From: Petralouisia muris
Lineage (GTDB): Bacteria; Bacillota; Clostridia; Lachnospirales; Lachnospiraceae
Length of the DNA stretch: 64,000 nucleotides
Direction: 5' to 3'
Assembly: GCF_004793545.1 (NCBI RefSeq)
Contig: NZ_SRYA01000008.1
Span: forward strand, 1-64,000
Position 1 is the first letter of the stretch; every line of letters starts with the position of its first letter. The notes beneath the pieces are model-generated. The model made no database searches. It was not told the DNA's origin and saw only the letters and a list, made by a program, of their open reading frames with translations. The position numbers and the translations under genes were made by a program. Below are positions 1 through 7,828 of the stretch, one piece after another.

Positions 1-32
1 TAATTCCCCCATGAATGGGGGCTAGGGGGCTG

Positions 33-53
33 AAGTGTCGAAGACACTTTTTT
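33..53 (+). terminator. Rho-independent terminator at left edge
   Basis: A perfect 7-bp stem (AAGTGTC / GACACTT) with a 3-nt loop runs into a T tract. It probably ends a gene lying left of the window. A second small hairpin (CCCCCA/TGGGGG) lies just before it at 6-21. Confidence 0.75.
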
Positions 54-95
54 ATAAAAAATTTAAGCATTCCTATAGAGAATGAAAATTGAACT

Positions 96-123
96 TTGAC
101 AAAATAAAATCTCCCCGTATGAT
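96..123 (+). promoter_or_regulatory. Promoter of the IS110 transposase
   Basis: TTGACA at 96-101 and TATGAT at 118-123 are separated by 16 bp, a near-consensus sigma-A promoter upstream of the transposase start at 177. Confidence 0.6.
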
Positions 124-171
124 GTATATGAGTTTCGCGACTTAATACATCAGAAAACAAAGGAGATTTTA
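105..171 (+). promoter_or_regulatory. Nested hairpin covering the transposase ribosome site
   Basis: TAAAATCTCC (105-114) is the exact complement of GGAGATTTTA (162-171), and inside it TGATGTAT (120-127) is the exact complement of ATACATCA (145-152). The outer right arm contains the AAGGAG ribosome site of the transposase. A folded transcript should therefore hide the translation start. This may protect against read-through expression, or be part of a structured element RNA. Confidence 0.6.
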
Positions 172-176
172 TAACA

Positions 177-1478
177 ATGAAAGTAAAGTACGAAGACCGC
201 CAGAAACAAAAAGTAATCGCAATCACAACAGACACCCTCGTAGTTGGCGTGGACATTGCTAAAAACTACCAGTGGGCAAGGTTTGTTGATTTCAGGGGCA
301 TAGAGCATGACCGTGCCCTGAAATTTAAAAACAGCAAAGGCGGCTTCGAGACTATCTTAGCAAGGATCCGGGAGATATGCAAGAAAGAAAATTTTGCAAA
401 GGCCGTTGTCGGGATGGAGCCGACAGGACATTATTGGAAAGCGTTTGCGAACTGGCTTGAGAAACAGGATGGGATAAAAGTTGTTCTGGTGAACCCATAT
501 GCAACAAAACAGGCGAAGGAACTGGATGACAACAGCCAGACGAAGTCCGACAAAAAGGATGCGCTGACGATTGCAAAGCTGGTGAAAGACGGGAGGTATT
601 TTGAATTGTACCTGCCCCATGACGTCTATGCGGAACTGAGAGGACTGTCCACCACCAGAACCGGGCTGAACAAGCGAAAGAATGCATTAAAGAATACCAT
701 CACGGCGGTAATGGACGAGTATTTCCCGGAGTATGAAGAAGTGTTTAAATGTCCCCTTTCAGGAAAGGCGTCCCGGCATATATTAAAGACGTGCCCGTTT
801 CCGAAGTTCATCCTTGAACTGGGGGAAGACGGGGTTACGGATGAGATAAAAAAGGCAGTAAAGAAAACCGTTGGGAGAAAGAAGGCAGCACAGCTTATAG
901 AGACGGCAAAGGAATCCATCGGGGTGGATTACGGGGAGGAAGCGGCAAGGCTGAAACTGCGGCTTATGCTGGAAGAACTGGAGCTTTTAGAGAAATAGGC
1001 GGAAGAACTGGAAGTACAGATGGAAGCTGCATTACAGAAGACAGACTATGCGGGATTCCTGCTAAGCATAAAAGGAATAGGAGTTGTGACGCTGGCGGCA
1101 TGTCTGGGGGAACTTGGCAATCCGGCAAGATTTGAGAACCCACGCCAGATGAGCCGAATGGCAGGCTATAACCTTGTAGAGGACAGTTCCGGGAAAAACA
1201 AAAGCGGGACAAAGATATCCAAACGTGGAAGAAAGAATCTGCGGAGCGTGCTTTACCAGATGGCGCTGATAATGGTAGCGACAAATGACGAGATGAAACA
1301 ACTTTACCATTACCTGAAAACGAGGGAGGAAGCCCCTCTGAGGAAGATGCAGGCATTGATCGTAGTCAGCAAGAAGATACTGGCGCTGATCCATGCGCTT
1401 GCAAAAAAGAAAGAAAACTACGATCCGGGGAAGGTCTTCGGACCTGTCCGCAGGGAGCAGCTGAAAGCGGCTGCATGA
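177..1478 (+). pseudogene. IS110-family transposase, interrupted by in-frame TAG
   Basis: The frame encodes an IS110-type transposase of about 433 codons, but a TAG at 996-998 splits it into a 273-residue N-terminal part and a C-terminal part whose first ATG is at 1020. Both parts are in the same frame, so one nonsense mutation explains the break. The N-terminal half has the DEDD RuvC-like start (GVDIAKNYQWARF, then GMEPTGHYW and SDKKDALTIAKLV). The C-terminal half has the Transposase_20 region (IKGIGVVTLAACLGELG) and the serine motif region (QMSRMAGYNLVEDSSG, then SKRGRKNLRSVLYQMA). AAGGAG lies before ATG 177. Unless TAG is read through, the element is inactive, though it could be mobilised by an intact copy elsewhere. 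Confidence 0.85.
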
Positions 1479-1645
1479 GAAAAGAATAAGCCGGTAATGG
1501 CACGGGGACAAGGATGAGTCCTCCATCAGCCCAACGAGGCAGCAATCAAGCACAAGTCTGCCCCGTGCCTTTATCCATAAAGCAGAATGAAGGAATGTCA
1601 GGGCACAGACCCAGCGAGAACTGATAGGGTAAGTATATGGATATA
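1479..1645 (+). ncRNA. Candidate bridge RNA region of the IS110 element
   Basis: Directly after the transposase stop lies about 170 bp of non-coding sequence with a perfect 9-bp inverted repeat, GGCACGGGG (1499-1507) and CCCCGTGCC (1561-1569), enclosing a 53-nt loop. IS110-family elements are known to encode a structured bridge RNA in a non-coding end; IS1111-group members carry it downstream of the transposase. Position and structure fit, but loop-to-target complementarity could not be tested. Confidence 0.3.
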
Positions 1646-1765
1646 CATCGGCAGAACATTATTTACCAGTAACTACATCCATTTATGGATGATGATATAT
1701 AAATTTAAAAATATATCGGGAGATATATTGACAAATTTCAAATATTGAGATAGGAGGAATGCGTT

Positions 1766-2188
1766 ATGAAAGGATTTTGGAATATGGTCCAGTTTGTTTT
1801 TTCTGCTGTCGGAGGATGGCTCGGGTGGTTTCTTGGCGGGTGTGATGGTCTGCTGTATGCACTCATAGCGTTTGTGGTTATCGATTACATTACGGGAGTT
1901 ATGTGTGGCGTGGCGGACAAAAAGCTTTCAAGCGGGGTCGGATTTAAGGGTATATGCCGGAAGGTGCTGATTTTTATGCTTGTGGGGATCGCAAACATTC
2001 TGGACATGGAAATCATCGGGACGGGGTGCGTACTCCGTACGGCGATTATTTTTTTCTATATCTCTAATGAGGGAGTGAGCCTTTTGGAGAATGCAGGGCA
2101 TCTTGGACTGCCTATCCCTCAGAAAATGAAGGATGTTCTGGAACAGCTGCATAAACGAAGCGAGTCTGATGAAAGTGAGGAGAAATAA
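1766..2188 (+). CDS. Phage holin (TcdE/BhlA-like, Phage_holin_4_1)
   Basis: This 140-residue membrane protein is expected to make the lesion that lets the endolysin reach the wall. Hydrophobic segments lie at about residues 20-45, 65-85 and 88-105, and the family signature region DYITGVMCGVADKKLSSGVGFKG follows the first one (residues 39-61). The C-terminus is short and charged (HKRSESDESEEK), as usual for holins. AGGAGG lies 8 nt before the ATG. Its stop codon is 1 nt before the start of the endolysin gene, a typical lysis cassette. Holin identity rests on the motif and on this pairing. Confidence 0.85.
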   Translation: MKGFWNMVQFVFSAVGGWLGWFLGGCDGLLYALIAFVVIDYITGVMCGVADKKLSSGVGFKGICRKVLIFMLVGIANILDMEIIGTGCVLRTAIIFFYISNEGVSLLENAGHLGLPIPQKMKDVLEQLHKRSESDESEEK

Positions 2189-2189
2189 T

Positions 2190-3728
2190 ATGAATCTTGT
2201 AGAATCAATCATGACAAATAACCCCTGTTATAAGAAGGGGCAGAAAATTACTGTGAAAGGGCTGATGTTACATTCGGTTGGCTGCCCCCAGCCGAGTGCA
2301 TCGGCCTTTATTCTTTCATGGAACAATGAGTCGTTTGACCGGGCTTGCGTCCACGGATTTATTGATGGGAATGATGGAACTGTGTATCAGACTCTCCCTT
2401 GGAACCATAGAGGATGGCACTGTGGTTCATCTATCAATGGTTCGGCAAATAATACCCATATCGGTATAGAAATGTGTGAGCCGGGGTGTATTACTTATAC
2501 GGGTGGTTCGGCATTTAAGTGCAGCGATACGGATACAGCAAAGGCGGTGGCAAAGAGAACCTATGAGGCTGCCGTGGAACTGTTTGCAATGCTATGCAGG
2601 AAGTATAATCTCGATCCCGCGGTTGACGGAGTTATCATCAGCCATAAGGAAGGGCATAGCCGGGGCATCGCCTCGAATCACGGTGACCCGGAGCATTTGT
2701 GGTCACAGCTTGGTATGGGATATACAATGGATACCTTCCGTAAAGCTGTAAAAGAGCAGATGGGTGGAAAGGCAGAGACAAAGGCTGAAACACAGGCGGG
2801 TGTGTTTGCAGGACTTTCTGAAAAGGATGCAGTCCCTATCATCGGGGCATTGTGCCGTGAGGATATGAAGAAGAGTGGTATTCTTGCATCTGTATCTGCT
2901 GCACAATTCATTCTTGAAAGTGGTTATGGAAAGAGCGAACTCGGACAAAATGCCAATAATATGTTTGGCATGAAGAGGTCTCTTTCAGGAAATTCCTGGG
3001 GCGGGTCTGCATGGGACGGCAGTTCTGTTTATACCAAGAAAACACAGGAGCAGAATGCAGACGGTACATATGAAACCGTTACAGCGGATTTTAGAAAGTA
3101 TTCCTGCGTGGAAGATTCGATTGCAGACCATTCGGCATATCTTCTTGGTGCAAAGAATGGAAAAGTTCTCCGTTATAAGGGAATTAAAGGCATGACAGAT
3201 TACAAGGCTGTGGCACAGCTTATTAAGGATGGAGGCTATGCGACTTCGCTTACTTATGTGGAGAAATTATGCTCCATTATTGAGAAGTGGAATCTGACAC
3301 AGTATGATGTTTTGGGAACACCTGCACCTAAACCATCAACATCAGATACTGCCACGAACTTCCCGGCTGCCCCATTTACAGTTAAGGTTCTCATTGATGA
3401 TTTGAATTATCGTTCAGAACCTTCCATGAATGGAACAGTTAAAGGGCAGACTGGCAAGGGTGTATTTACCATTATGGAAGTGAACGATGGATGGGGCAGA
3501 CTTAAGAGTGGGGCAGGCTGGATCTGGCTTGGGAATCCGTCATACTGTACCGTTCAGGATACAGTTTCAGAAACACCAAAGACCTCAAGTGCCAAATCGG
3601 CAGACGAGATTGCAAAAGAAGTCATCCGTGGAGATTGGGGCAACGGACAGGAGCGTAAGCAGAAACTTACGGCTGCCGGATATGATTATTCTGCCATTCA
3701 GAAGAAGGTCAATGAAATGCTCAATTAA
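2190..3728 (+). CDS. Four-domain endolysin: amidase, glucosaminidase, SH3, Cpl-7
   Basis: A 512-residue wall hydrolase. The start at 2190 is chosen over the upstream ATG (2133) because GTGAGGAG precedes it by 7 nt and the first domain begins there. Residues 1-190 are an Amidase_2 domain (GLMLHSVG, GIEMCEPG, ISHKEGHSRGIASNHGDP with zinc-type histidines), cutting the muramoyl-alanine bond. Residues about 200-370 are a glucosaminidase domain (SAAQFILESGYGKSELG, NNMFGMK). Residues about 395-455 look like SH3b (LNYRSEPS, GWGRLKSGAGWIWLG). The last 40 residues match a Cpl-7/CW_7 wall-binding repeat (DEIAKEVIRGDWGNGQERKQ). Two catalytic and two binding domains make it larger than most phage lysins. 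Confidence 0.9.
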   Translation: MNLVESIMTNNPCYKKGQKITVKGLMLHSVGCPQPSASAFILSWNNESFDRACVHGFIDGNDGTVYQTLPWNHRGWHCGSSINGSANNTHIGIEMCEPGCITYTGGSAFKCSDTDTAKAVAKRTYEAAVELFAMLCRKYNLDPAVDGVIISHKEGHSRGIASNHGDPEHLWSQLGMGYTMDTFRKAVKEQMGGKAETKAETQAGVFAGLSEKDAVPIIGALCREDMKKSGILASVSAAQFILESGYGKSELGQNANNMFGMKRSLSGNSWGGSAWDGSSVYTKKTQEQNADGTYETVTADFRKYSCVEDSIADHSAYLLGAKNGKVLRYKGIKGMTDYKAVAQLIKDGGYATSLTYVEKLCSIIEKWNLTQYDVLGTPAPKPSTSDTATNFPAAPFTVKVLIDDLNYRSEPSMNGTVKGQTGKGVFTIMEVNDGWGRLKSGAGWIWLGNPSYCTVQDTVSETPKTSSAKSADEIAKEVIRGDWGNGQERKQKLTAAGYDYSAIQKKVNEMLN

Positions 3729-3747
3729 AATAGGGTTTATCTATATG

Positions 3748-3788
3748 AAGGCTGGGTTGGTGAATTATCGGCTCAGCCTTATTTTTTT
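3748..3788 (+). terminator. Terminator after the lysis cassette
   Basis: AAGGCTG (3748-3754) pairs with CAGCCTT (3774-3780) and is followed by ATTTTTTT, a standard intrinsic terminator closing the holin-endolysin unit. Confidence 0.8.
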
Positions 3789-3861
3789 GTGGATTTTCTC
3801 GTCCATTTCTATTTGTTTTGTAATTGGGAGGATTGTAAGGGTTATAGATTTTCCCATCTGT

Positions 3862-4017
3862 GGAGGGAAAATGTTTCACAGAAAACAGGAAAGTATTGGC
3901 TTTCCTTACTAACCCATTTAGAAGGGAAAAATTCTAACGCCCATTTTTGATTTTAATGTCCGTGGGATTGTGAAGGGAAAACATCATAACGATGAAACCA
4001 TAAAAGTTATTCCCTTC
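3862..4017 (+). repeat. Three direct GAAGGGAAAA repeats plus one inverted copy
   Basis: GGAGGGAAAA (3862-3871), GAAGGGAAAA (3921-3930) and GAAGGGAAAA (3972-3981) lie 51-59 bp apart; the last two are followed by TAACG at nearly the same distance. TCCCTTC at 4011-4017 is an inverted copy. The set lies in the roughly 250-bp gap before the HTH/xis/int genes and looks like protein-binding sites, for a repressor or for the excisionase or integrase. No other feature was seen in this gap. Confidence 0.5.
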
Positions 4018-4039
4018 AGGTTTGATGGAGGTGGATACA

Positions 4040-4468
4040 ATGAACGATACACAAAGACAACAGATAGAGAGGTTAAGGGCAGAGGGATTAAGCTACGGAA
4101 AGATATCTGAGGCACTTGGACTCAGCATCAATACCATAAAAACCTACTGCAGGAGACACGGACTTGGTGGATTGGTTGAAACGCCTGCACTGATGGATGC
4201 AGCAGAACATTTCTGCCTTTGCTGTGGCATCCCTGTTGTGCAGTCATCCGGGAGAAAAGAAAAGAGATTCTGTTCAGACCGCTGCAGAAACAAATGGTGG
4301 AATCAGAATCTCGATAAAGTTAACCGCAAAGCCAATTATGAATATGTATGTCCGTGCTGCCAGAAGTCTTTTACGGCTTATGGCAATAAAAACAGGAAGT
4401 ACTGTTCGCATGAGTGTTATATCAGGGACAGATTTGGAGGGAATTATGAAAGAGATACCAATGAATGA
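4040..4468 (+). CDS. HTH protein with two zinc-finger motifs
   Basis: A 142-residue protein. ATG 4040 is chosen because GGAGGT lies 7 nt before it. Residues about 1-40 form a resolvase/sigma-like helix-turn-helix (LRAEGLSYGKISEALGLS, then NTIKTYCRRHG). The rest holds two cysteine-rich treble-clef-like units, CLCCG...FCSDRC and CPCC...KYCSHEC. Proteins of this kind are common next to xis and int of Clostridia integrative elements and are often labelled sigma-70-like. A role in DNA binding, perhaps control of excision, is inferred from domains and place. It overlaps the next gene by 23 nt. Confidence 0.7.
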   Translation: MNDTQRQQIERLRAEGLSYGKISEALGLSINTIKTYCRRHGLGGLVETPALMDAAEHFCLCCGIPVVQSSGRKEKRFCSDRCRNKWWNQNLDKVNRKANYEYVCPCCQKSFTAYGNKNRKYCSHECYIRDRFGGNYERDTNE

Positions 4469-4640
4469 GAAGTACACATTATCGATTAAAGAAGCAGCCG
4501 CATACTTTGGCATCGGCATCAAGAAAATGAGAAGGCTGGCTGAAGAACACACCAGTTCCTTTGCCGTATTGAGTGGCAACAGATATCTTATCATCCGCAC
4601 AAAATTTGAGGAGTTCTTACAGGAAACCTCTACGATATAA
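4446..4640 (+). CDS. xis: Excisionase (Tn916 Xis-like)
   Basis: A 64-residue DNA-binding protein resembling Tn916 Xis: SIKEAAAYFGIGIKKMRRLAEE forms the winged-helix recognition part (residues about 11-32) and GNRYLIIR the wing. Xis bends DNA and directs the integrase towards excision. GGAGG lies 4 nt before ATG 4446; a second ATG at 4461 is possible. It overlaps the end of the zinc-finger gene, so both are probably translated together. Confidence 0.8.
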   Translation: MKEIPMNEKYTLSIKEAAAYFGIGIKKMRRLAEEHTSSFAVLSGNRYLIIRTKFEEFLQETSTI

Positions 4641-4723
4641 ATTGCATTCATCTGCCAATAGTAGTTGCTATTTCAGGGTTTTAGAGTGATATATGGTATG
4701 AGCAAAACACTGGAGGTGAGACA

Positions 4724-4981
4724 ATGGCAAAACCGACACTTGAAGATAAGGATTTCCTGACTCCGACAGAGACGGCTATATTCTTTGGGCTTAGCAGGAG
4801 AAAGTTCTATAAACTTCTGGAAGGAGGCACATTTGATTTTATGGCTATGTATGGAGAACGCAAACTTATCATTAAGAATGATTTTAAGAAATACCTGGCA
4901 CAGCCTGGAGTAAAGGAGGCGTTAGCAAGAGATGAGCGGTACATCGATAAGAAGAGACTCAAAACACAGAATCCTTCGTAA
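4724..4981 (+). CDS. Second excisionase-like DNA-binding protein
   Basis: An 85-residue protein with an Xis/MerR-like start (FLTPTETAIFFGLSRRKFYKLLE, residues 11-33, then GERKLIIKNDF). The fold pattern matches helix-turn-helix proteins of the excisionase group that lie just before Tn916-like integrases. GGAGGTGAG precedes the ATG. Its last 50 nt overlap the integrase start in another frame. Whether it replaces, helps or regulates the Xis at 4446 is not visible. Confidence 0.65.
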   Translation: MAKPTLEDKDFLTPTETAIFFGLSRRKFYKLLEGGTFDFMAMYGERKLIIKNDFKKYLAQPGVKEALARDERYIDKKRLKTQNPS

Positions 4982-6203
4982 AGGGGAGTCGATCAGGGCA
5001 AACGGAAAATACCAGTTTAAGTATCATGTTGACGGGAAGCCACACTTCGTATATAGCTGGAGACTGGAGCCTACAGATCCTCAGCCAGCCGGAAAGGCTC
5101 CATGCCGTTCCCTCCGGGAACTTGAAAAGGAAATCGGCAGGGATCTGGATTCGCTGCTTGACCCGATGGGCAGGAATATGACAGTAAACGAACTGGTGGA
5201 AAGATACCTGAAAACAAGGACGGGGGTAAAACCCAATACGCTTATGAATTACGGATTTGTAAAGAACATCCTTTTAAAGGAAGAATTCGGCTCAAGAAAG
5301 ATAAGCAGGGTAAAGACATCAGATGCAAAATTATTTTTAATCAAGCTGCAGCAGGATGGGAAAGGCTCAAGCACCATCAAAACGGTGCGGGGAGTTCTCC
5401 GCCCGGCTTTCCAGATGGCGGTTGATGACGATATGCTTGTAAAGAACCCATTTGGATTCCAGCTTGCCGGGGTCATTTATAATGATGAAAAAACAAGAGA
5501 GGCAATCACCAAGGAGCAGATGAAGAAGTTCCTTAAGTTTGTGCATGATGATAATGTATACTGCAAGTATTATGAAGTCTTTTATATCCTTTTCCACACA
5601 GGGATGCGGATTTCAGAGTTTTGCGGGCTGACCCTCAGGGATGTGGATATGAAGAACAGGGTGATTGATATTAACCATCAGCTGCAGAGAACATCGTGGG
5701 GAGAGTATGTTATTGAGGCAACAAAGACCAATGCAGGAACAAGAAAACTTCCGATGACCGATGATGTCTACCAAATGTTCCAGGCAATCATCAAGGACAG
5801 GCCAACAGACCTGCCGGAGATCATAGTTCAGGGTTATGGCGGATTTCTTTTCCGGGATAAGAATGGAATGCCAGAGGTGGCAATGCACTGGCAGCACCGC
5901 TTCAATCACGCAGTAAAGAGGTACAATGATATCTTTAAGATACAGATGCCGAACATTACACCCCATGTTTGCAGGCATACTTACTGCAGCAATATGGCAA
6001 GGGCGAGAATGAACCCCAAAACCTTACAGTACCTTATGGGGCATTCGGACATCTCGGTTACGATGAATACTTATACCCATCTTGGATTTGATGATGCCAA
6101 GGACGAAATGATCCGCTTGGAAGAACTGGAGGCGGCCAAGAAAGAAGTTGAGAAGGTAGCGGGCGAAAAACCGATTAGCCAGAAGATGTTCAAAGCAATC
6201 TAA
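4932..6203 (+). CDS. int: Tyrosine recombinase / integrase (Tn916 family)
   Basis: A 423-residue site-specific recombinase. Residues 1-75 match the arm-binding AP2-like domain of Tn916 Int, residues 80-180 the SAM-like core-binding domain, and residues 190-395 the catalytic domain. The catalytic set is complete: R226 (HTGMRISE), K265, H345 and R348 (HVCRH), H371 (MGHSDISVT) and nucleophile Y381 (NTYTH). It should integrate and excise the element by strand exchange at attachment sites. AGGAGG lies 12 nt before the ATG, which overlaps the preceding gene. The enzyme looks intact. Confidence 0.92.
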   Translation: MSGTSIRRDSKHRILRKGESIRANGKYQFKYHVDGKPHFVYSWRLEPTDPQPAGKAPCRSLRELEKEIGRDLDSLLDPMGRNMTVNELVERYLKTRTGVKPNTLMNYGFVKNILLKEEFGSRKISRVKTSDAKLFLIKLQQDGKGSSTIKTVRGVLRPAFQMAVDDDMLVKNPFGFQLAGVIYNDEKTREAITKEQMKKFLKFVHDDNVYCKYYEVFYILFHTGMRISEFCGLTLRDVDMKNRVIDINHQLQRTSWGEYVIEATKTNAGTRKLPMTDDVYQMFQAIIKDRPTDLPEIIVQGYGGFLFRDKNGMPEVAMHWQHRFNHAVKRYNDIFKIQMPNITPHVCRHTYCSNMARARMNPKTLQYLMGHSDISVTMNTYTHLGFDDAKDEMIRLEELEAAKKEVEKVAGEKPISQKMFKAI

Positions 6204-6220
6204 TACGAGGAATGAAAATA

Positions 6221-6262
6221 AAGCCCTGGGTGCAGAAATGCCATCCGGGGTTTCTTTTTTTC
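6221..6262 (+). terminator. Terminator after the integrase
   Basis: AAGCCCTGGGTG (6221-6232) can pair over 12 positions, with G-U wobbles, with CATCCGGGGTTT (6242-6253), followed by a T-rich run. Confidence 0.75.
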
Positions 6263-6390
6263 GTGGAAAAATACAGATGTTATGGTATAATAAGATTTAG
6301 TGTAGATTGTTTTTGCTAGTATGTCAGCAGTAAGTGGAAAGGCTATAAACAAAAATTGCCGAGCGTAGGATATTAAGGAAAGGATGGATT

Positions 6391-7551
6391 ATGTCGAATA
6401 ATAGAACCTTTATTGCAGATATTAAATCACGCAGAATGTATAAAAAATTGGGTGATTGTATTATTGAAAGTAATAATGAAGATTATCCACATCTAACCTT
6501 TCGAGTAAAAAGTGTAGTTGACTATTTGAGGATTGTTGAATTATTGTCCAAAACAAAATTTGAAAATTTTGTTGGGGGAGAAATAATCTATCGTGGGATG
6601 TCAGATGCAGAATGGAAACTCATGCCATATCTTGGAAGGTATTCGGAATTAAGTGATGGGCAGGAATTTAATTTAGTAAATAGTTTTCTTGCTTTACGAC
6701 CAGAAGCTTTTCAGGAATTAAACACTAATTTTGAAATCTTATCAAAGATGCAACATTACGGATTACCTACACGGCTTTTGGATTTCACAACAAATCCTTT
6801 AATTGCACTATTTTTTGCTTGCAATGAATTTATAGGTGCGAAAGATGCAAGAGTGGTTTGCCATAGAGCGTTTGTTAATGTTGCCCAAAATCCAATTATT
6901 GAAGAAATTTGTGGCTTTTATAAATGCTTTTATCAAGAAGATGTATGGCTAGATGATTTAAGTATATCTCCAAAAAAATATTTACAAACATTGTATCGAA
7001 ATGAGGATTATAGGTTCTTGGTTGCGCACCCTTTTTGCTGGAATGAGAGAATTCGTAGGCAAGCGGCAGTATTTATGATATTCCCTAATAAATTATTTGA
7101 CCATTTTGGATTGTATGTGTCTGGAGGAAGAAAGGCCTATAGTGATCATTGGGGAGATGATAGTTTTAGAAAAATTTTAGAAATGGTAGAAAAAGAACCT
7201 TTAAAAAAAATGTATCCAAATGGTGTTGTTAGACCGCTTGATTTTGATTCAAGAGATTTTTATGTTACGCATCGTTCAATTAAACTCCTTTTTGATTATT
7301 ATAAAGAGAGCACGATAGGGGAGCAAATAGTAAATGATTGGGGTAATCCGCTGAAGAAAAGGTTTCAATTTGAGAGTGGACTTCAAAATATTGATTCAGA
7401 AACAATGAAAAGGGAATTTTGCAGCATAATAATTGATAAGAGGAAAAAGAAGGAAATTCTAAAAGAGTTATGTACATTGGGGATTGATGAATCTTATGTA
7501 TATCCTGAATTGCAGTATGCAGCAAAAAAGGTAAAAGAAACATATTTATAA
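6391..7551 (+). CDS. FRG-domain protein, probable cargo gene
   Basis: A 386-residue protein with the FRG signature: EIIYRGMSDAEWKLMP (residues about 67-82) and QHYGLPTRLLDFTTNPLIALFFA (about 120-142). The domain is named after its F-R-G residues; its biochemical role is not established, but such genes recur in prophages and defence islands. The gene is clearly more AT-rich than the housekeeping genes that follow, has its own GGAAAGGATG start region and lies between the integrase and the probable element edge. A host-benefit or anti-phage role is inference from position. No signal peptide or membrane segment is visible. Confidence 0.7.
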   Translation: MSNNRTFIADIKSRRMYKKLGDCIIESNNEDYPHLTFRVKSVVDYLRIVELLSKTKFENFVGGEIIYRGMSDAEWKLMPYLGRYSELSDGQEFNLVNSFLALRPEAFQELNTNFEILSKMQHYGLPTRLLDFTTNPLIALFFACNEFIGAKDARVVCHRAFVNVAQNPIIEEICGFYKCFYQEDVWLDDLSISPKKYLQTLYRNEDYRFLVAHPFCWNERIRRQAAVFMIFPNKLFDHFGLYVSGGRKAYSDHWGDDSFRKILEMVEKEPLKKMYPNGVVRPLDFDSRDFYVTHRSIKLLFDYYKESTIGEQIVNDWGNPLKKRFQFESGLQNIDSETMKREFCSIIIDKRKKKEILKELCTLGIDESYVYPELQYAAKKVKETYL

Positions 7552-7588
7552 TCTGATTGAATAATAAAAGGGTTTGAAGTATTACTGT

Positions 7589-7639
7589 GTATTATCGTTA
7601 AACTATGCACACCCTTTGAAACCCCTTTAACGATAATAC
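7589..7639. repeat. 14-bp perfect inverted repeat near the element edge
   Basis: GTATTATCGTTAAA (7589-7602) and TTTAACGATAATAC (7626-7639) are exact complements 23 bp apart. A smaller pair (GGTTG / CAACC) and two TTGACTAC repeats follow up to 7690. No T tract follows. The cluster could be recombinase or accessory-protein sites at the end of the integrative element. Confidence 0.5.
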
Positions 7640-7828
7640 CGTTAAAAGGTTGGTAGTCTGCAACCGTAAAATTGACTACCATTTGACTACTACTCATTAT
7701 TACATTTTGCACCGATTTGCCTTATTTTGCGTAATGTACCACATTTCGAAGATTTTATGTGGATTTTACAGGTAGTGCAAAAGTCCCCAAAACACGGCAA
7801 ATCACGGCATTTTAGGAGGGAAAATATT

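Larger units (their letters stand above)
54..1700 (+). mobile_element. IS110-family insertion element (ends not resolved)
   Basis: The stretch holds one transposase reading frame of the IS110/IS1111 type with structured non-coding flanks on both sides. IS110 elements generally lack long terminal inverted repeats, so the exact ends cannot be read here. The left limit is set after the terminator at 33-53 and the right limit before the ribosome site of the holin gene. It sits next to prophage lysis genes and has probably inserted into the integrative element or its flank. Confidence 0.6.
1726..7700 (+). mobile_element. Right part of a prophage-like integrative element
   Basis: Lysis genes (holin, endolysin), a small HTH/zinc-finger protein, two excisionase-like proteins, a Tn916-type integrase and an AT-rich FRG-domain cargo gene follow one another on the plus strand. 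Chromosomal housekeeping genes start with the phosphatase at 7829. No structural phage gene is in the window, so the rest of the element lies to the left or is lost. The attachment site is not identified; the repeat-rich segment at 7560-7700 is the most likely edge. Confidence 0.5.

Noticed and set aside
1725-1760. TTGACA before the holin gene as a promoter
   Set aside because: No acceptable -10 lies at 15-19 bp; the stretch contains the ribosome site instead.
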